Positions 34,546-42,483 of a DNA stretch of 64,000 bases are shown piece by piece (positions within the stretch are counted from its first letter, which is position 1; each line of letters opens with the position of its first letter). A program made the translations under genes and the position numbers. The stretch is from Limisphaerales bacterium (lineage in GTDB: Bacteria > Verrucomicrobiota > Verrucomicrobiia > Limisphaerales > UBA1100). The notes beneath the pieces were generated by a model. The model made no database searches, was not told where the DNA came from, and was given only the letters and a program-made list of their open reading frames with translations. The stretch lies in the NCBI GenBank assembly GCA_014382585.1, contig JACNJL010000023.1, positions 1-64,000 on the forward strand. Reading direction: 5' to 3'.

Positions 34546-35958
34546 TCAGTGGCGCAGGAACTTGTGCCAATAGGCCAGCCGACTTTTCAATTCGGCGATG
34601 CCCGGCGAGCCCGGTACGGTGCGGCGCGCCATGGCCGCTTTGAGGTCGAATACTTTCAGCGCTTCTCGGGTGAGTTTTTTGTCGGCTTGTTTCAGCTCGG
34701 CGGGCGTTAGCTTGTCCAGTCGTTTACCTTTGGCTTCGGCAATGGCGACCAGTTTTCCGACCACGTGATGCGCTTTGCGGAAGGCGGTTCCGTTGAGCAC
34801 CAGCCAGTCTACCAAATCGGTGGCGAGCAGATTGGGGTCGTCCACCGCGGCGGCGCAGGCGTTGGCGTTTACGGCGGTGTCGCGCAGCATTGATGCGAGA
34901 ATACGTACGGTGCTGCGTACGGTGTCGGTGGTGTCGAATAGGCGTTCCTTGTCCTCCTGCAAATCGCTATTATAGGTGAGCGGCAAGCCTTTGAGGGTGA
35001 CGAGCAGTGAAACGAGATTGCCGACCACGCGGCCGGTTTTGCCGCGGGTCAATTCGCAGATATCCGGATTTTTCTTTTGCGGCATCAGCGAGGAGCCGGT
35101 GGTGTAGGCATCGCCGATTTCGATGAATCCAAACTCCGCGCTGCTCCACAAAACCAAATCCTCGCACAGGCGCGATTGATGAATGGCGAGCAACGCTGCC
35201 ACGCTGCAGAATTCCACCACATAATCTCGGTCGGCTACGGCGTCCATCGAATTGTGAGTGATCATCGGCTTGTCGTGTGCGTCCACAAAGCCTAGTGCGT
35301 GCGCGACGAACTCGCGATCCAGCGGTAGCGTGGTTCCCGCCAGCGCGCCGCTGCCGAGCGGGCACACATTTACGCGCACGAGGCAATCGAGGAGCCGCTC
35401 GTAATCGCGCTCCAGCATTTCCACGTAAGCGAGCAAATGATGGGCGAGATAGACCGGCTGCGCGCGCTGCAAATGCGTGTAGCCGGGGATGAGCGCCTTG
35501 AGATTATTTTCGCCAAGCTCGATGAGCGCCAGTTGCAGGTCGTGGATTTCATTGGCGAGTTCGCAGATTTCCTCGCGCAACCACATCCGGGAATCCAGCG
35601 CGACTTGGTCATTGCGCGACCGTCCGGTGTGCAGTTTGGCGCCGGCGGGCACGCGCGCAGTGAGCGCGGCCTCGATGTTCATATGCACGTCCTCCAGCTC
35701 CGTGCGCCATTCGAATTGGCCTTCGGCAATCTCTGCGCCGATCGCTTCGAGGCCATCGACGATGGCGGTGCATTCTTTCTTTTTCAACAACCCCACGTGA
35801 TGCAGCATTTGGGCGTGAGCGATGGAGCCGGCGATGTCGTGATGCGCAAGGCGGGTGTCGAACTTCACCGAATTGGTAAACGCATTTGCTTCAGCAGCAG
35901 GCCCGCTGGCAAACCGTCCGCTGCGCGCGGTAACTTTGCTGGATTTTTTCTTCGCCAT
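34546..35958 (-). CDS. argH: Argininosuccinate lyase
   Basis: 470 aa. Last step of arginine biosynthesis, cleaving argininosuccinate to arginine and fumarate; homotetramer of the fumarase/aspartase superfamily. Signature GSSLMPQKKNPDICEL near residue 285, LHTGRSRNDQVALD and GYTHLQRAQPVYLAHHLLAY are all intact. ATG 35958 (MAKKKSSKVT) was preferred to an upstream in-frame start because the extra residues are non-homologous. Followed by the prenyl synthase gene after six bases. Confidence 0.96.
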   Translation of the reverse strand: MAKKKSSKVTARSGRFASGPAAEANAFTNSVKFDTRLAHHDIAGSIAHAQMLHHVGLLKKKECTAIVDGLEAIGAEIAEGQFEWRTELEDVHMNIEAALTARVPAGAKLHTGRSRNDQVALDSRMWLREEICELANEIHDLQLALIELGENNLKALIPGYTHLQRAQPVYLAHHLLAYVEMLERDYERLLDCLVRVNVCPLGSGALAGTTLPLDREFVAHALGFVDAHDKPMITHNSMDAVADRDYVVEFCSVAALLAIHQSRLCEDLVLWSSAEFGFIEIGDAYTTGSSLMPQKKNPDICELTRGKTGRVVGNLVSLLVTLKGLPLTYNSDLQEDKERLFDTTDTVRSTVRILASMLRDTAVNANACAAAVDDPNLLATDLVDWLVLNGTAFRKAHHVVGKLVAIAEAKGKRLDKLTPAELKQADKKLTREALKVFDLKAAMARRTVPGSPGIAELKSRLAYWHKFLRH

Positions 35959-36042
35959 AGAACGCGGGTAGCCTGCCGCGAATGAAGGCAAAAGTCACGT
36001 CGCGAAATCCAGGGGAGGGGTATTTTGAATGGTTCTGCACAC

Positions 36043-36912
36043 TTACAACTCTGCGGCGTGGGCTTGCAGCAGTTTGACGAGTGCTTGACCGACGGGCGGG
36101 AGTTGGCCGCGCCAGAGGCAGCCGATAGTGACGGCGGGAAAATCTTTGAGCGGCAGCAGTTTGACGCCTTTGTTTTTGCGTTCGCCGGGGAGGGCCACGG
36201 AGATGCCGATGCCGAAGCCGTTGGCAACGTAGGTGCTGATGAGGTCGGTGGAGTTGAGTTCCATCCCGATGGGCCAATCGATTTTGCGCGCGGCGAGTTG
36301 GGCTTGGAACGTGCGGCTGATGCCTTCGTTTTGCGGCAGGCTGATGAGCGTTTGCGCGATGCGATCTTGCCCGAGAATTTCGGCGGCGGATTTCACGCGA
36401 ATCGTCGTGGGCACCACCAGCACCAACGGCAGCTCGAGCAGTTTTTCAGCTTTGAGTTCGGTAGGCGGTTTGGAGCCAAGCACGGTGACGCCGAGGTCCA
36501 CATCGTTGGCGAGCAGCCACTGCTCGATTTCCGGCTGGATGCCCACTCGTAACGCCGGATGCAATCCGGGGAATTCTTTGCGTGCGGCGTTTAGCAAATC
36601 CGGCAGGTGCTCACGGAAGACCACACCGGATGCGCCGATGCGGATGGTTTGGGCCACGCCGCCACGGATTTTTTCGCCCACCGAATCGAGGTTCTCAAAA
36701 AAGGGCCGGACGAAATCGTAAAGCTCCACGCCGGCGGGCGTCAGCTCGAAGGGGCGGCGCTGGAAGAGCGTGGCGCCGAGGTCGTTTTCCAATTGAATGA
36801 CTTGCGCGCTGACGGCCGGTTGCTGGATGCCGTACGGGATATTGCGCACTGCACCGGCAATGCCCTCGTGCTTGGCGACGTAGTGAAATAATTCGAGGTG
36901 ATGGATATTCAT
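36043..36912 (-). CDS. LysR-family transcriptional regulator
   Basis: 289 aa. The N-terminal winged helix-turn-helix reads MNIHHLELFHYVAKHEGIAG ... QQPAVSAQVIQLENDLGATL ... RRPFELTPAGVELYDF. The C-terminal two-lobe effector domain starts IRIGASGVVFREHLPDLL. The effector and target genes are not evident. It is followed by argH on the same strand (84-base gap) and preceded by the phosphodiesterase gene (33-base gap). No divergent gene shares its promoter, which is less usual for LysR regulators. Confidence 0.9.
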   Translation of the reverse strand: MNIHHLELFHYVAKHEGIAGAVRNIPYGIQQPAVSAQVIQLENDLGATLFQRRPFELTPAGVELYDFVRPFFENLDSVGEKIRGGVAQTIRIGASGVVFREHLPDLLNAARKEFPGLHPALRVGIQPEIEQWLLANDVDLGVTVLGSKPPTELKAEKLLELPLVLVVPTTIRVKSAAEILGQDRIAQTLISLPQNEGISRTFQAQLAARKIDWPIGMELNSTDLISTYVANGFGIGISVALPGERKNKGVKLLPLKDFPAVTIGCLWRGQLPPVGQALVKLLQAHAAEL

Positions 36913-36945
36913 AGTCGGGTGTGGAAGGATGCGGTTGGGGTGGGG

Positions 36946-37410
36946 TTAAGTTAACGTGATGTGGTGTGCGCGGGGCGTGCCGTTTTCAAATTCCACAATC
37001 GCCACGCTGGCGGGCGCGCCCCCGCGCGGGGTGGCCGGCGAGCCGGGGTTGAGATACAGCACTCCGTCGAGCAACTCATTGCACGGCATATGCGTATGGC
37101 CAAAGACGACGACATTCGGCTGCTCCTCCGCCAACAACGCGCGCACCCTTTGCGAAGGCACGGGGAAATCAACAATGTGATGGATGAGAAATGTGTTGTC
37201 GCCAAACTCAATGAGGCGCGTCTCTGGCAGGTCGATGGTAAAATCGGTATTGCCCCGCACGGCGCTCACCGGCGCGATGGCTTCCAACTCGGTGATGATA
37301 TCCACCGGCCCCACATCGCCCGCGTGCAAAATGTGATCCACCCCCGCCAGCGCGTCGTGCACGGCGGCGGGCACAGTGCCGTGCGTATCGGAAATGATGC
37401 CAAGCTTCAC
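36946..37410 (-). CDS. YfcE/MJ0936-type metallophosphoesterase
   Basis: 154 aa from GTG 37410 (VKLGIISDTHGT). Metal-binding motifs of calcineurin-like phosphodiesterases are in order: SDTHG, HAGDVGP, VRGNTDF, and VFGHTHMP near the C-terminus, ending NPGSPATPR as in YfcE. Cytoplasmic, probably a small phosphodiesterase; natural substrate unknown. The longer frame upstream runs into the CCAAGGAATG repeat region and is not credible. Confidence 0.88.
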   Translation of the reverse strand: MKLGIISDTHGTVPAAVHDALAGVDHILHAGDVGPVDIITELEAIAPVSAVRGNTDFTIDLPETRLIEFGDNTFLIHHIVDFPVPSQRVRALLAEEQPNVVVFGHTHMPCNELLDGVLYLNPGSPATPRGGAPASVAIVEFENGTPRAHHITLT

Positions 37411-37432
37411 GGCGGAAGTGTGAAGGGGGAAT

Positions 37433-37552
37433 GTGAAATGACCAAGTTCCAATGACCAAATCCCAAGGAATGACCAATGACCAAATCCCAATGGTCTTGG
37501 TGATTGGAGATTTTTGGAGATTGAGAATTGGTCATTCCTTGGGTATTGGGTA
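37433..37552. repeat. CCCAAGGAATGACC hairpin repeat, copy A
   Basis: The intergenic stretch contains repeated CCAATGACCAAATCCCAA words. CCCAAGGAATGACCAA (37462-37477) is exactly inverted as TTGGTCATTCCTTGGG (37528-37543), so the region can fold into a long hairpin. A diverged relative lies at 51219-51312. It fills most of the 296-base gap between the phosphodiesterase gene and the orphan gene at 37707. Confidence 0.75.
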
Positions 37553-37706
37553 GCTTAATTTCTGATACGGAAGTTTTTTTTCAAAACAGAGCGCATTGAA
37601 TTGATGCGTCGGGTTGGATTGTTCGTCTTTGTCAAGCCTGTTCGGGGTTCTGTTAAAAAAGTGGAAAAAACCTTTACTTACAAGGATTAATTTGGAAAAT
37701 CTCCTG

Positions 37707-38621
37707 ATGAGCCCATATTATCGTTTCATTATTCTCTCACTCCTAACCGTCAGTTCTTGGTGTGCTAAAGCCCAATATGATGATGATCCCATAAACGAGG
37801 ATCCATTACTCAACCCTTATGTTGCTGAATACGTATTCTCTCAATATATTAGCTTAGGAGGGAGTCCGTACGATCAATTTGATGAATCCATCTTTTCACA
37901 ACTGGTTTCAAACATCACATTCGATGAGTTTTCCCAGTGGCAGAAAATTATTCATCCGAATGACTATCTGGATATAATGAGGCAAATGGTGCTAATACCA
38001 GAATTTTCACATTGGAATGACTTGCAGGTGGATGACTTTTACAACAACATGATGTTTTATTGGGATCTAATCGAACCAATGGATGACAATCAGGATGAAA
38101 TAAGTTACAATCCATCTAATTCGGATGAATTGATCTGGTTGCCGGTCAAGGTTCAAGTTAAAGAAGGCGAGAATGTTGATGAGGGAAACTTTAATGAATC
38201 TGATAAAAAATTTCGCTATTGGATGGATCACGCGTATGTATGGATTGTAGGTGAAACCTCTGATGAAGGTGTTAAGGTTGTCGCAAAAGCGTATACGCTA
38301 GGGTTTTTTACTCTCTGGACAATGAATATGGTTGAATCATCTGCATCAACATACTTCACTTGTGATGAACACGGTAATATTTATGGCGAAAGCGATGAGG
38401 GCGCACGTTCCAGAGACGGGAGAAACTCTGACGCAAAGATTGTTGTGGAGACTGAAGGGAAAACAGCAAAAGTTGCCTACGCTGCTGTAGCTAGTTGGAA
38501 AGGGTCGATCCAGACAGAAGGGGGAGCTTTGGGCTTAAAAGTAAAAATTTCCGGAAGTGAACTTTCAATCAAGCGCGCTAAAACAGGAACTTGGGAATGC
38601 AGGAGATTCGCCAAAGACTAA
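37707..38621 (+). CDS. AT-rich secreted orphan protein
   Basis: 304 aa from ATG 37707, chosen because it begins a signal peptide (MSPYYRFIILSLLTVSSWCAKAQ). The mature protein is strongly acidic and Asn/Asp-rich in its first two-thirds (EDPLLNPYVAEYVFSQYISL, PNDYLDIMRQMVLIPEFSHW) with a more beta-like C-terminal region (DAKIVVETEGKTAKVAYAAV). No motif or family recognised. Base composition is clearly more A/T-rich than the flanking genes, as is that of the next gene, and it borders a hairpin repeat. Recent acquisition is likely but inferred. Confidence 0.65.
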   Translation: MSPYYRFIILSLLTVSSWCAKAQYDDDPINEDPLLNPYVAEYVFSQYISLGGSPYDQFDESIFSQLVSNITFDEFSQWQKIIHPNDYLDIMRQMVLIPEFSHWNDLQVDDFYNNMMFYWDLIEPMDDNQDEISYNPSNSDELIWLPVKVQVKEGENVDEGNFNESDKKFRYWMDHAYVWIVGETSDEGVKVVAKAYTLGFFTLWTMNMVESSASTYFTCDEHGNIYGESDEGARSRDGRNSDAKIVVETEGKTAKVAYAAVASWKGSIQTEGGALGLKVKISGSELSIKRAKTGTWECRRFAKD

Positions 38622-38651
38622 AATGAAATCCAACCTTTTTCAAAATAGAAT

Positions 38652-38900
38652 ATGAGCCCTAACATTGAAAGTGAGTTGGGAGCGCCACCTACGTTCTTTT
38701 TTTTATTTCAACTTTTATGGATTCTTTCAATTTTAATTTTACTGGGCATTCATTTGGTCTTACTCAAAAAATGCCGTCCTTATCTGAAGGAAGGAAGCGA
38801 AACCAGGGCTTTGATTTTATGGGCGCTGTTAGTTTTGATCCCCATTTTAGGACCTGTGCTTTTTCTTCAAGTGATCCACACTAGGAAGCAGTCTGAATAA
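38652..38900 (+). CDS. Small membrane protein, PLDc_N-like
   Basis: 82 aa with two transmembrane segments (FFFLFQLLWILSILILLGIH and LWALLVLIPILGPVLFLQVI) separated by a short charged loop. The second segment resembles the 'WALLVLIPILGPLLY' pattern of phospholipase D N-terminal (PLDc_N) membrane proteins. AT-rich like the preceding gene, 30 bases away, and probably acquired and transcribed with it. Function unknown. Confidence 0.6.
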   Translation: MSPNIESELGAPPTFFFLFQLLWILSILILLGIHLVLLKKCRPYLKEGSETRALILWALLVLIPILGPVLFLQVIHTRKQSE

Positions 38901-38972
38901 TTCGAATAGGCTGAAAGTTAACAAACGACTTCTGAATTCTTCGTGAAACAAACCCGCGCTTGCCGATGGTGA

Positions 38973-39746
38973 ATGCGTGACATTACGATTTTTAACGTGA
39001 ACGATTTATTTGAAATTTTACACGAGGACGACGATTTGCTGGTCATCAACAAACAGGCGGGGCTCGTGTGTCATCCCACCAAGGGCGATGAGCGCTCGAG
39101 CTTGGCGGGGCGGTTGCGGCTGTATCGCGGCGCGGAGCAGTCGGTGCATCTCATCAATCGGCTGGATCGCGAAACCAGCGGCGTGGTGTGCGTGGGTAAA
39201 ACCGATGAGGCGGCGCGCGAGTTGCGCAAATTGTGGGAAAGCCATGAGGTGGAGAAACATTACTGGGCGATCGTCCACGGACATGTTTTGGAAAGCGAAG
39301 GCATCATCAACGCCCCGCTGGGCGCGGATGATGCCAGCGAAGTGGTGCTGAAAGATTGCGTGCGCGATGACGGGCATCCCTCGCAAACGAAATTTTGGAC
39401 GCAATGGAAGTTTGAGCGCGATGATGGAAAATTCACGTGGCTGCGCGTGGCACCCGTCACCGGCCGGAAACACCAGATCCGCATCCACCTCCAACACCTC
39501 GGCTACCCAATCGTGGGCGACAAACTTTATGGGCTCGATGAATCGTGGTATTTGAAATTCGTGAGAGATGAGTTGACCGATGCCGATCGGCAACAGCTCA
39601 TCCTAAAAAACCAAGCCCTCCACGCCCATACATTGAGATTCAACTGGCGCGCCCGCGATTGGGAATTCATTGCCGAACCGGCGGATGAATTTGTGGACTT
39701 CATCGAAACGGTGAGCGAAGCGGAGGAAGACACCTGTTTTGACTGA
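38973..39746 (+). CDS. RluA-family pseudouridine synthase
   Basis: 257 aa. Contains HLINRLDRETSG with the catalytic Asp, preceded by VINKQAGLVCHPTKG and followed by KHYWAIVHGHV and GRKHQIRIHLQHLGYPIVGD, all standard for the RluA group. It lacks an N-terminal S4 domain, so it may be a 23S rRNA or tRNA enzyme of the RluC/RluD-like or TruC-like type; the target uridine cannot be told. Start ATG 38973. Cytoplasmic. Confidence 0.9.
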   Translation: MRDITIFNVNDLFEILHEDDDLLVINKQAGLVCHPTKGDERSSLAGRLRLYRGAEQSVHLINRLDRETSGVVCVGKTDEAARELRKLWESHEVEKHYWAIVHGHVLESEGIINAPLGADDASEVVLKDCVRDDGHPSQTKFWTQWKFERDDGKFTWLRVAPVTGRKHQIRIHLQHLGYPIVGDKLYGLDESWYLKFVRDELTDADRQQLILKNQALHAHTLRFNWRARDWEFIAEPADEFVDFIETVSEAEEDTCFD

Positions 39747-39760
39747 CCTTTGGCGCGGAG

Positions 39761-39788
39761 TTGACTTTTATTCACAGGGTGTTAGCCT
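39761..39788 (+). promoter_or_regulatory. Probable sigma-70-type promoter of tRNA-Glu
   Basis: TTGACT (39761-39766) and TAGCCT (39783-39788) are 16 bases apart, ending 12 bases before the tRNA. The -35 is strong and the -10 weak. Confidence 0.4.
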
Positions 39789-39800
39789 CTTCGTTCCGAT

Positions 39801-39875
39801 GGCCCGTTCGTCTATCGGCTAGGACACAGCCCTCTCAAGGCTGAGAGAGGGGTTCGATTCCCCTACGGGCTACCA
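39801..39875 (+). tRNA. tRNA-Glu (anticodon CTC)
   Basis: Starts GGCCCGT and ends ACGGGCT plus ACCA; the first pair is G-U, common in bacterial tRNA-Glu. The anticodon arm CAGCC-CTCTCAA-GGCTG gives anticodon CTC. T-arm AGGGG-TTCGATT-CCCCT. CCA is encoded. Confidence 0.94.
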
Positions 39876-39909
39876 TTTGGGAACAGGGAGTTGCGGAAAA
39901 GGAACAGGC

Positions 39910-40287
39910 ATGGCGCAGAAATATTTCCAGATCATTTTTAACCCCACCAGTGCGGCGGAGCTGGCGGGGATGCCGAAGGATTTGCAGTTGCAGATTCTGG
40001 GCGAGTTTCGCGGGCTGCCGGAGGAAGTGCGGGCCAGCGGTTTTTATGGCCGACTGGAGCACGGAGTGAAAAGTTTACACCGTTATCGTGTGGGAAATTA
40101 TCGGGTGTATTTTGAATGCCACGAACTAGGCGTGGTTGTGCACCGGATTTTTTCGCGCAACACGTTGAAGGATTTTTTCTTCCGCAACGTGAACATGACG
40201 CAGGACGAAGACGATGCGTTGGCGGAGAATCCGAATTTTTGGGAAATGATCGATGAAGCTGCTTCCGCTTCGCGCGAGGAGGCCTAG
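39910..40287 (+). CDS. RelE/ParE-like protein, orphan toxin homolog
   Basis: 125 aa from ATG 39910. The core KYFQIIFNPTSAAELAGMPK ... GVKSLHRYRVGNYRVYFECH ... VVVHRIFSRNTLKDFF matches the RelE/ParE fold with the R-x-G-x-Y-R-V motif. The C-terminus carries an acidic extension (DEDDALAENPNFWEMIDEAA) not usual for RelE toxins and possibly self-neutralising. No antitoxin-like gene lies on either side, since the tRNA is upstream and a convergent HNH gene downstream. Toxicity is not assured. Stop codon overlaps the HNH stop through CTAG. Confidence 0.72.
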   Translation: MAQKYFQIIFNPTSAAELAGMPKDLQLQILGEFRGLPEEVRASGFYGRLEHGVKSLHRYRVGNYRVYFECHELGVVVHRIFSRNTLKDFFFRNVNMTQDEDDALAENPNFWEMIDEAASASREEA

Positions 40288-41033
40288 TCTTTTTCCTCGC
40301 CTAATTCGACGTTCCAGTAGGCGACGTCGATGAAGTGCTTCCAGCTATCGTGCGTTTTCACGCCAAAACTCACCTGAATGAATGGCCGCCATTTTGGCTT
40401 TCTCGGTTTAGTAATCAAATTCAAACCGGCTTCGCGCGGGGTGCGGTTGCTCTTACGGGTGTTGCACGGAATGCACGAGCACACGATGTTTTCCCACGTG
40501 GTAGGCCCGCCGCGATCGCGCGGGATGACGTGGTCGAGATTCAAATCACGCCGATCGAACCTGTCTCCGCAGTATTGGCAGGTGTTTTTATCACGTTCAA
40601 AAATATTGTGCCGCGTAAACTTCACTTCCTGCCGGGGAAACCGGTCGTACGCCAGCAGCAAAATGACGCGCGGAATGCGCAACTGAAAGGACACCGCCGC
40701 GATGGAGTCCGCGTGCGGTTCGGCCTCGGAAAAATCCTGCCACTCGCCAAAGCTGAAAGTTTGGAAACCGTTGGCGTCGTCATTGTAAACTACCTGCGCG
40801 TGTCCGGTGAAGAGTAGCCCCACGGCGCGGCGCACGGAGCAGACATTCACCGCCTGCCAAAGGCGGTTCAGCACGAGCACGGGCTGGTTCAGTGGCACAC
40901 TCACAAAAGCCGAGGCTAACAATTCGCAGCGGCGAATGTCAACCGATGCCCCCGAAGAGAAATGGAAAAGCTTGCTTTGCAGGATTGAATCTGGCACGCT
41001 GTCGGTGATGAGGGGGTGGGGACTCAGTTTCAT
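40284..41033 (-). CDS. HNH endonuclease family protein
   Basis: 249 aa as drawn. The C-terminal half has a zinc-stabilised HNH site: CQYCGDRFDRRDLNLDHVIP then GGPTTWENIVCSCIPCNTRK. The preceding PVLVLNRLWQAVNVCSVRRA ... GHAQVVYND segment is typical of a widespread HNH family with housekeeping-like distribution. The start is uncertain: ATG 41033 overlaps the divergent gene by 26 bases, whereas a GTG near 40905 (VSVPLNQPV) gives the usual family N-terminus. Function within the cell is not established. Confidence 0.85.
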   Translation of the reverse strand: MKLSPHPLITDSVPDSILQSKLFHFSSGASVDIRRCELLASAFVSVPLNQPVLVLNRLWQAVNVCSVRRAVGLLFTGHAQVVYNDDANGFQTFSFGEWQDFSEAEPHADSIAAVSFQLRIPRVILLLAYDRFPRQEVKFTRHNIFERDKNTCQYCGDRFDRRDLNLDHVIPRDRGGPTTWENIVCSCIPCNTRKSNRTPREAGLNLITKPRKPKWRPFIQVSFGVKTHDSWKHFIDVAYWNVELGEEKD

Positions 41034-41850
41034 TTTGGGGATTATTCTGTCGGTAACGGCATGGGCCGGAGGGTTGCCGAATGACGAATATCACCATGCC
41101 CATTCTCTTTATTCCGAAGGGCTGGTTTTGGTGCGGACCGGGGCAAAGGAAAAAGCACTGAGCAGCTTTGTTGATGCACGCCGAAAACTCGAAGAGGTTT
41201 CCCGTCAACACGCCACGTGGAATCCCGTAGTAGTGAAGAGCTTGCTCGGGAAAATTGATGAACAAATCGTTCCGCTCGCGCGCGTCCTCGGTATCACGCC
41301 GGCGCAAATTATCGGCAACGCTCCCCCAAAAGCTCCGTCCCAACCGCCGCCGGTGCAGAATTGGGAAATCCGGTACGCAAAATTACAGGAAGAAAAACGA
41401 CTGACCGATCAAAATTTCGCCAAGCTCCATGAAGCTAATTTAATTGCCCAACGCAAATGGGCGGACGCCGAGAAATCGGCAGACTTTGCCAAAAAACAAT
41501 TGCGTGAAGCGCTCGCCGCCCGGCCCAAATCGGCTGACCCCAAACTCTATGCCAAGGTGCAGGGCGAAAATCACAAGCTCCAAAGTGAAAAAGACAAGCT
41601 CGATGCGGACTTGAAATACTTGCGCACCCAAGCCTTGCGCAGCGAGAAATTATACATCGAAGCATTGGGGGTGAATCATCGGCTAAAGGAAGAGATCGCG
41701 CGTTTGCGCGCACGGCATACGCCGGATGCATCCTCGTCAGATGACCGCGCCGAGTTGCTCAAGCGCATCCAGCAATTAGAATTGGACAATGAACGCATGC
41801 GCGAATTACTGACTCACCCTGCGCGCAAACCGGTACGACGGGACGACTGA
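41008..41850 (+). CDS. Secreted coiled-coil protein of unknown function
   Basis: 280 aa from ATG 41008 (MRGWGLSFILGIILSVTAWA, signal peptide or anchor). The first part has a TPR-like helix pair (YHHAHSLYSEGLVLVRTGAK ... FVDARRKLEEVSRQH). A long coiled coil follows (KLYAKVQGENHKLQSEKDKL, RLKEEIARLRARHT, LLKRIQQLELDNERMRELLT) and the end is basic (RKPVRRDD). It directly precedes rsmD (two-base gap), so the two are probably co-transcribed. No family recognised. Confidence 0.7.
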   Translation: MRGWGLSFILGIILSVTAWAGGLPNDEYHHAHSLYSEGLVLVRTGAKEKALSSFVDARRKLEEVSRQHATWNPVVVKSLLGKIDEQIVPLARVLGITPAQIIGNAPPKAPSQPPPVQNWEIRYAKLQEEKRLTDQNFAKLHEANLIAQRKWADAEKSADFAKKQLREALAARPKSADPKLYAKVQGENHKLQSEKDKLDADLKYLRTQALRSEKLYIEALGVNHRLKEEIARLRARHTPDASSSDDRAELLKRIQQLELDNERMRELLTHPARKPVRRDD

Positions 41851-41852
41851 CC

Positions 41853-42428
41853 ATGCGCATCACCGGCGGTCAATGGGCAGGCCGCATACTCACCGTTCCA
41901 CCCGGCCACGGCGTGCGACCCACGCCGGATAAAGTTCGCCAAGCCATCTTCAACAGCCTCGGCCCGTGGATTGAGGGCGCGACCGTGCTTGAACTGTTTG
42001 CTGGCAGTGGGGCGCTGAGTCTCGAATGCCTCAGCCGTGGAGCGGCGTCCGCCGTAGCCGTGGAGAAAAGTTTCAAACACGCCAATTTTATTCGGCGCAA
42101 CGCGAAGGCGCTGGAAACCAAAGTGGAGGTTCGCGTGCAATGCGCTTTGCAGGCGGCGAAGCAACTGGCCGAGGCAAACCGCACGTTTGATTTCATTTGT
42201 GCTGATCCGCCCTACGGTGACAAGACCGCGCCCGGCAAACGCTCCGAAAGTTGGGCACAAAAACTTTTGGATGAACCGGTTTTGGAAAAAATTTTAAAAA
42301 TCGAAGGCCGCTTGCTCGTGGGCCACACCAAACGTGATGCCCTGGAACTCACCTCGCCGTGGCACGAACACAAAACTCTGAAGCACGGCGACACGTGGAT
42401 TAGGTTATTAAAACGTGCCGCCGTGTAA
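41853..42428 (+). CDS. rsmD: 16S rRNA m2G966 methyltransferase RsmD
   Basis: 191 aa. N-terminus MRITGGQWAGRIL and RPTPDKVRQAIFNSL are RsmD hallmarks. The SAM-binding motif is VLELFAGSGALSLECLSRGA and the catalytic motif is ADPPYGDK. It methylates N2 of guanine 966 in small-subunit rRNA during assembly. It starts two bases after the preceding stop. The end abuts a 54-base repeat. Confidence 0.94.
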   Translation: MRITGGQWAGRILTVPPGHGVRPTPDKVRQAIFNSLGPWIEGATVLELFAGSGALSLECLSRGAASAVAVEKSFKHANFIRRNAKALETKVEVRVQCALQAAKQLAEANRTFDFICADPPYGDKTAPGKRSESWAQKLLDEPVLEKILKIEGRLLVGHTKRDALELTSPWHEHKTLKHGDTWIRLLKRAAV

Positions 42429-42429
42429 A

Positions 42430-42483
42430 GGTTGGGCGTGCTCCCCGAGCGCGCCAAGGCGGTTTCGGAGAAACCGCCCTACC
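42430..42483 (+). repeat. 54-bp TIR-bearing repeat, copy 1
   Basis: Begins GGTTGGGCG and ends CGCCCTACC, and contains the hairpins GCTC-CCC-GAGC and GGCGGTTTC-GGA-GAAACCGCC. An inverted copy differing at two positions lies at 44266-44319. This copy covers the stop codon of the terpene cyclase gene, which is read from TAG in the terminal repeat. Confidence 0.85.
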
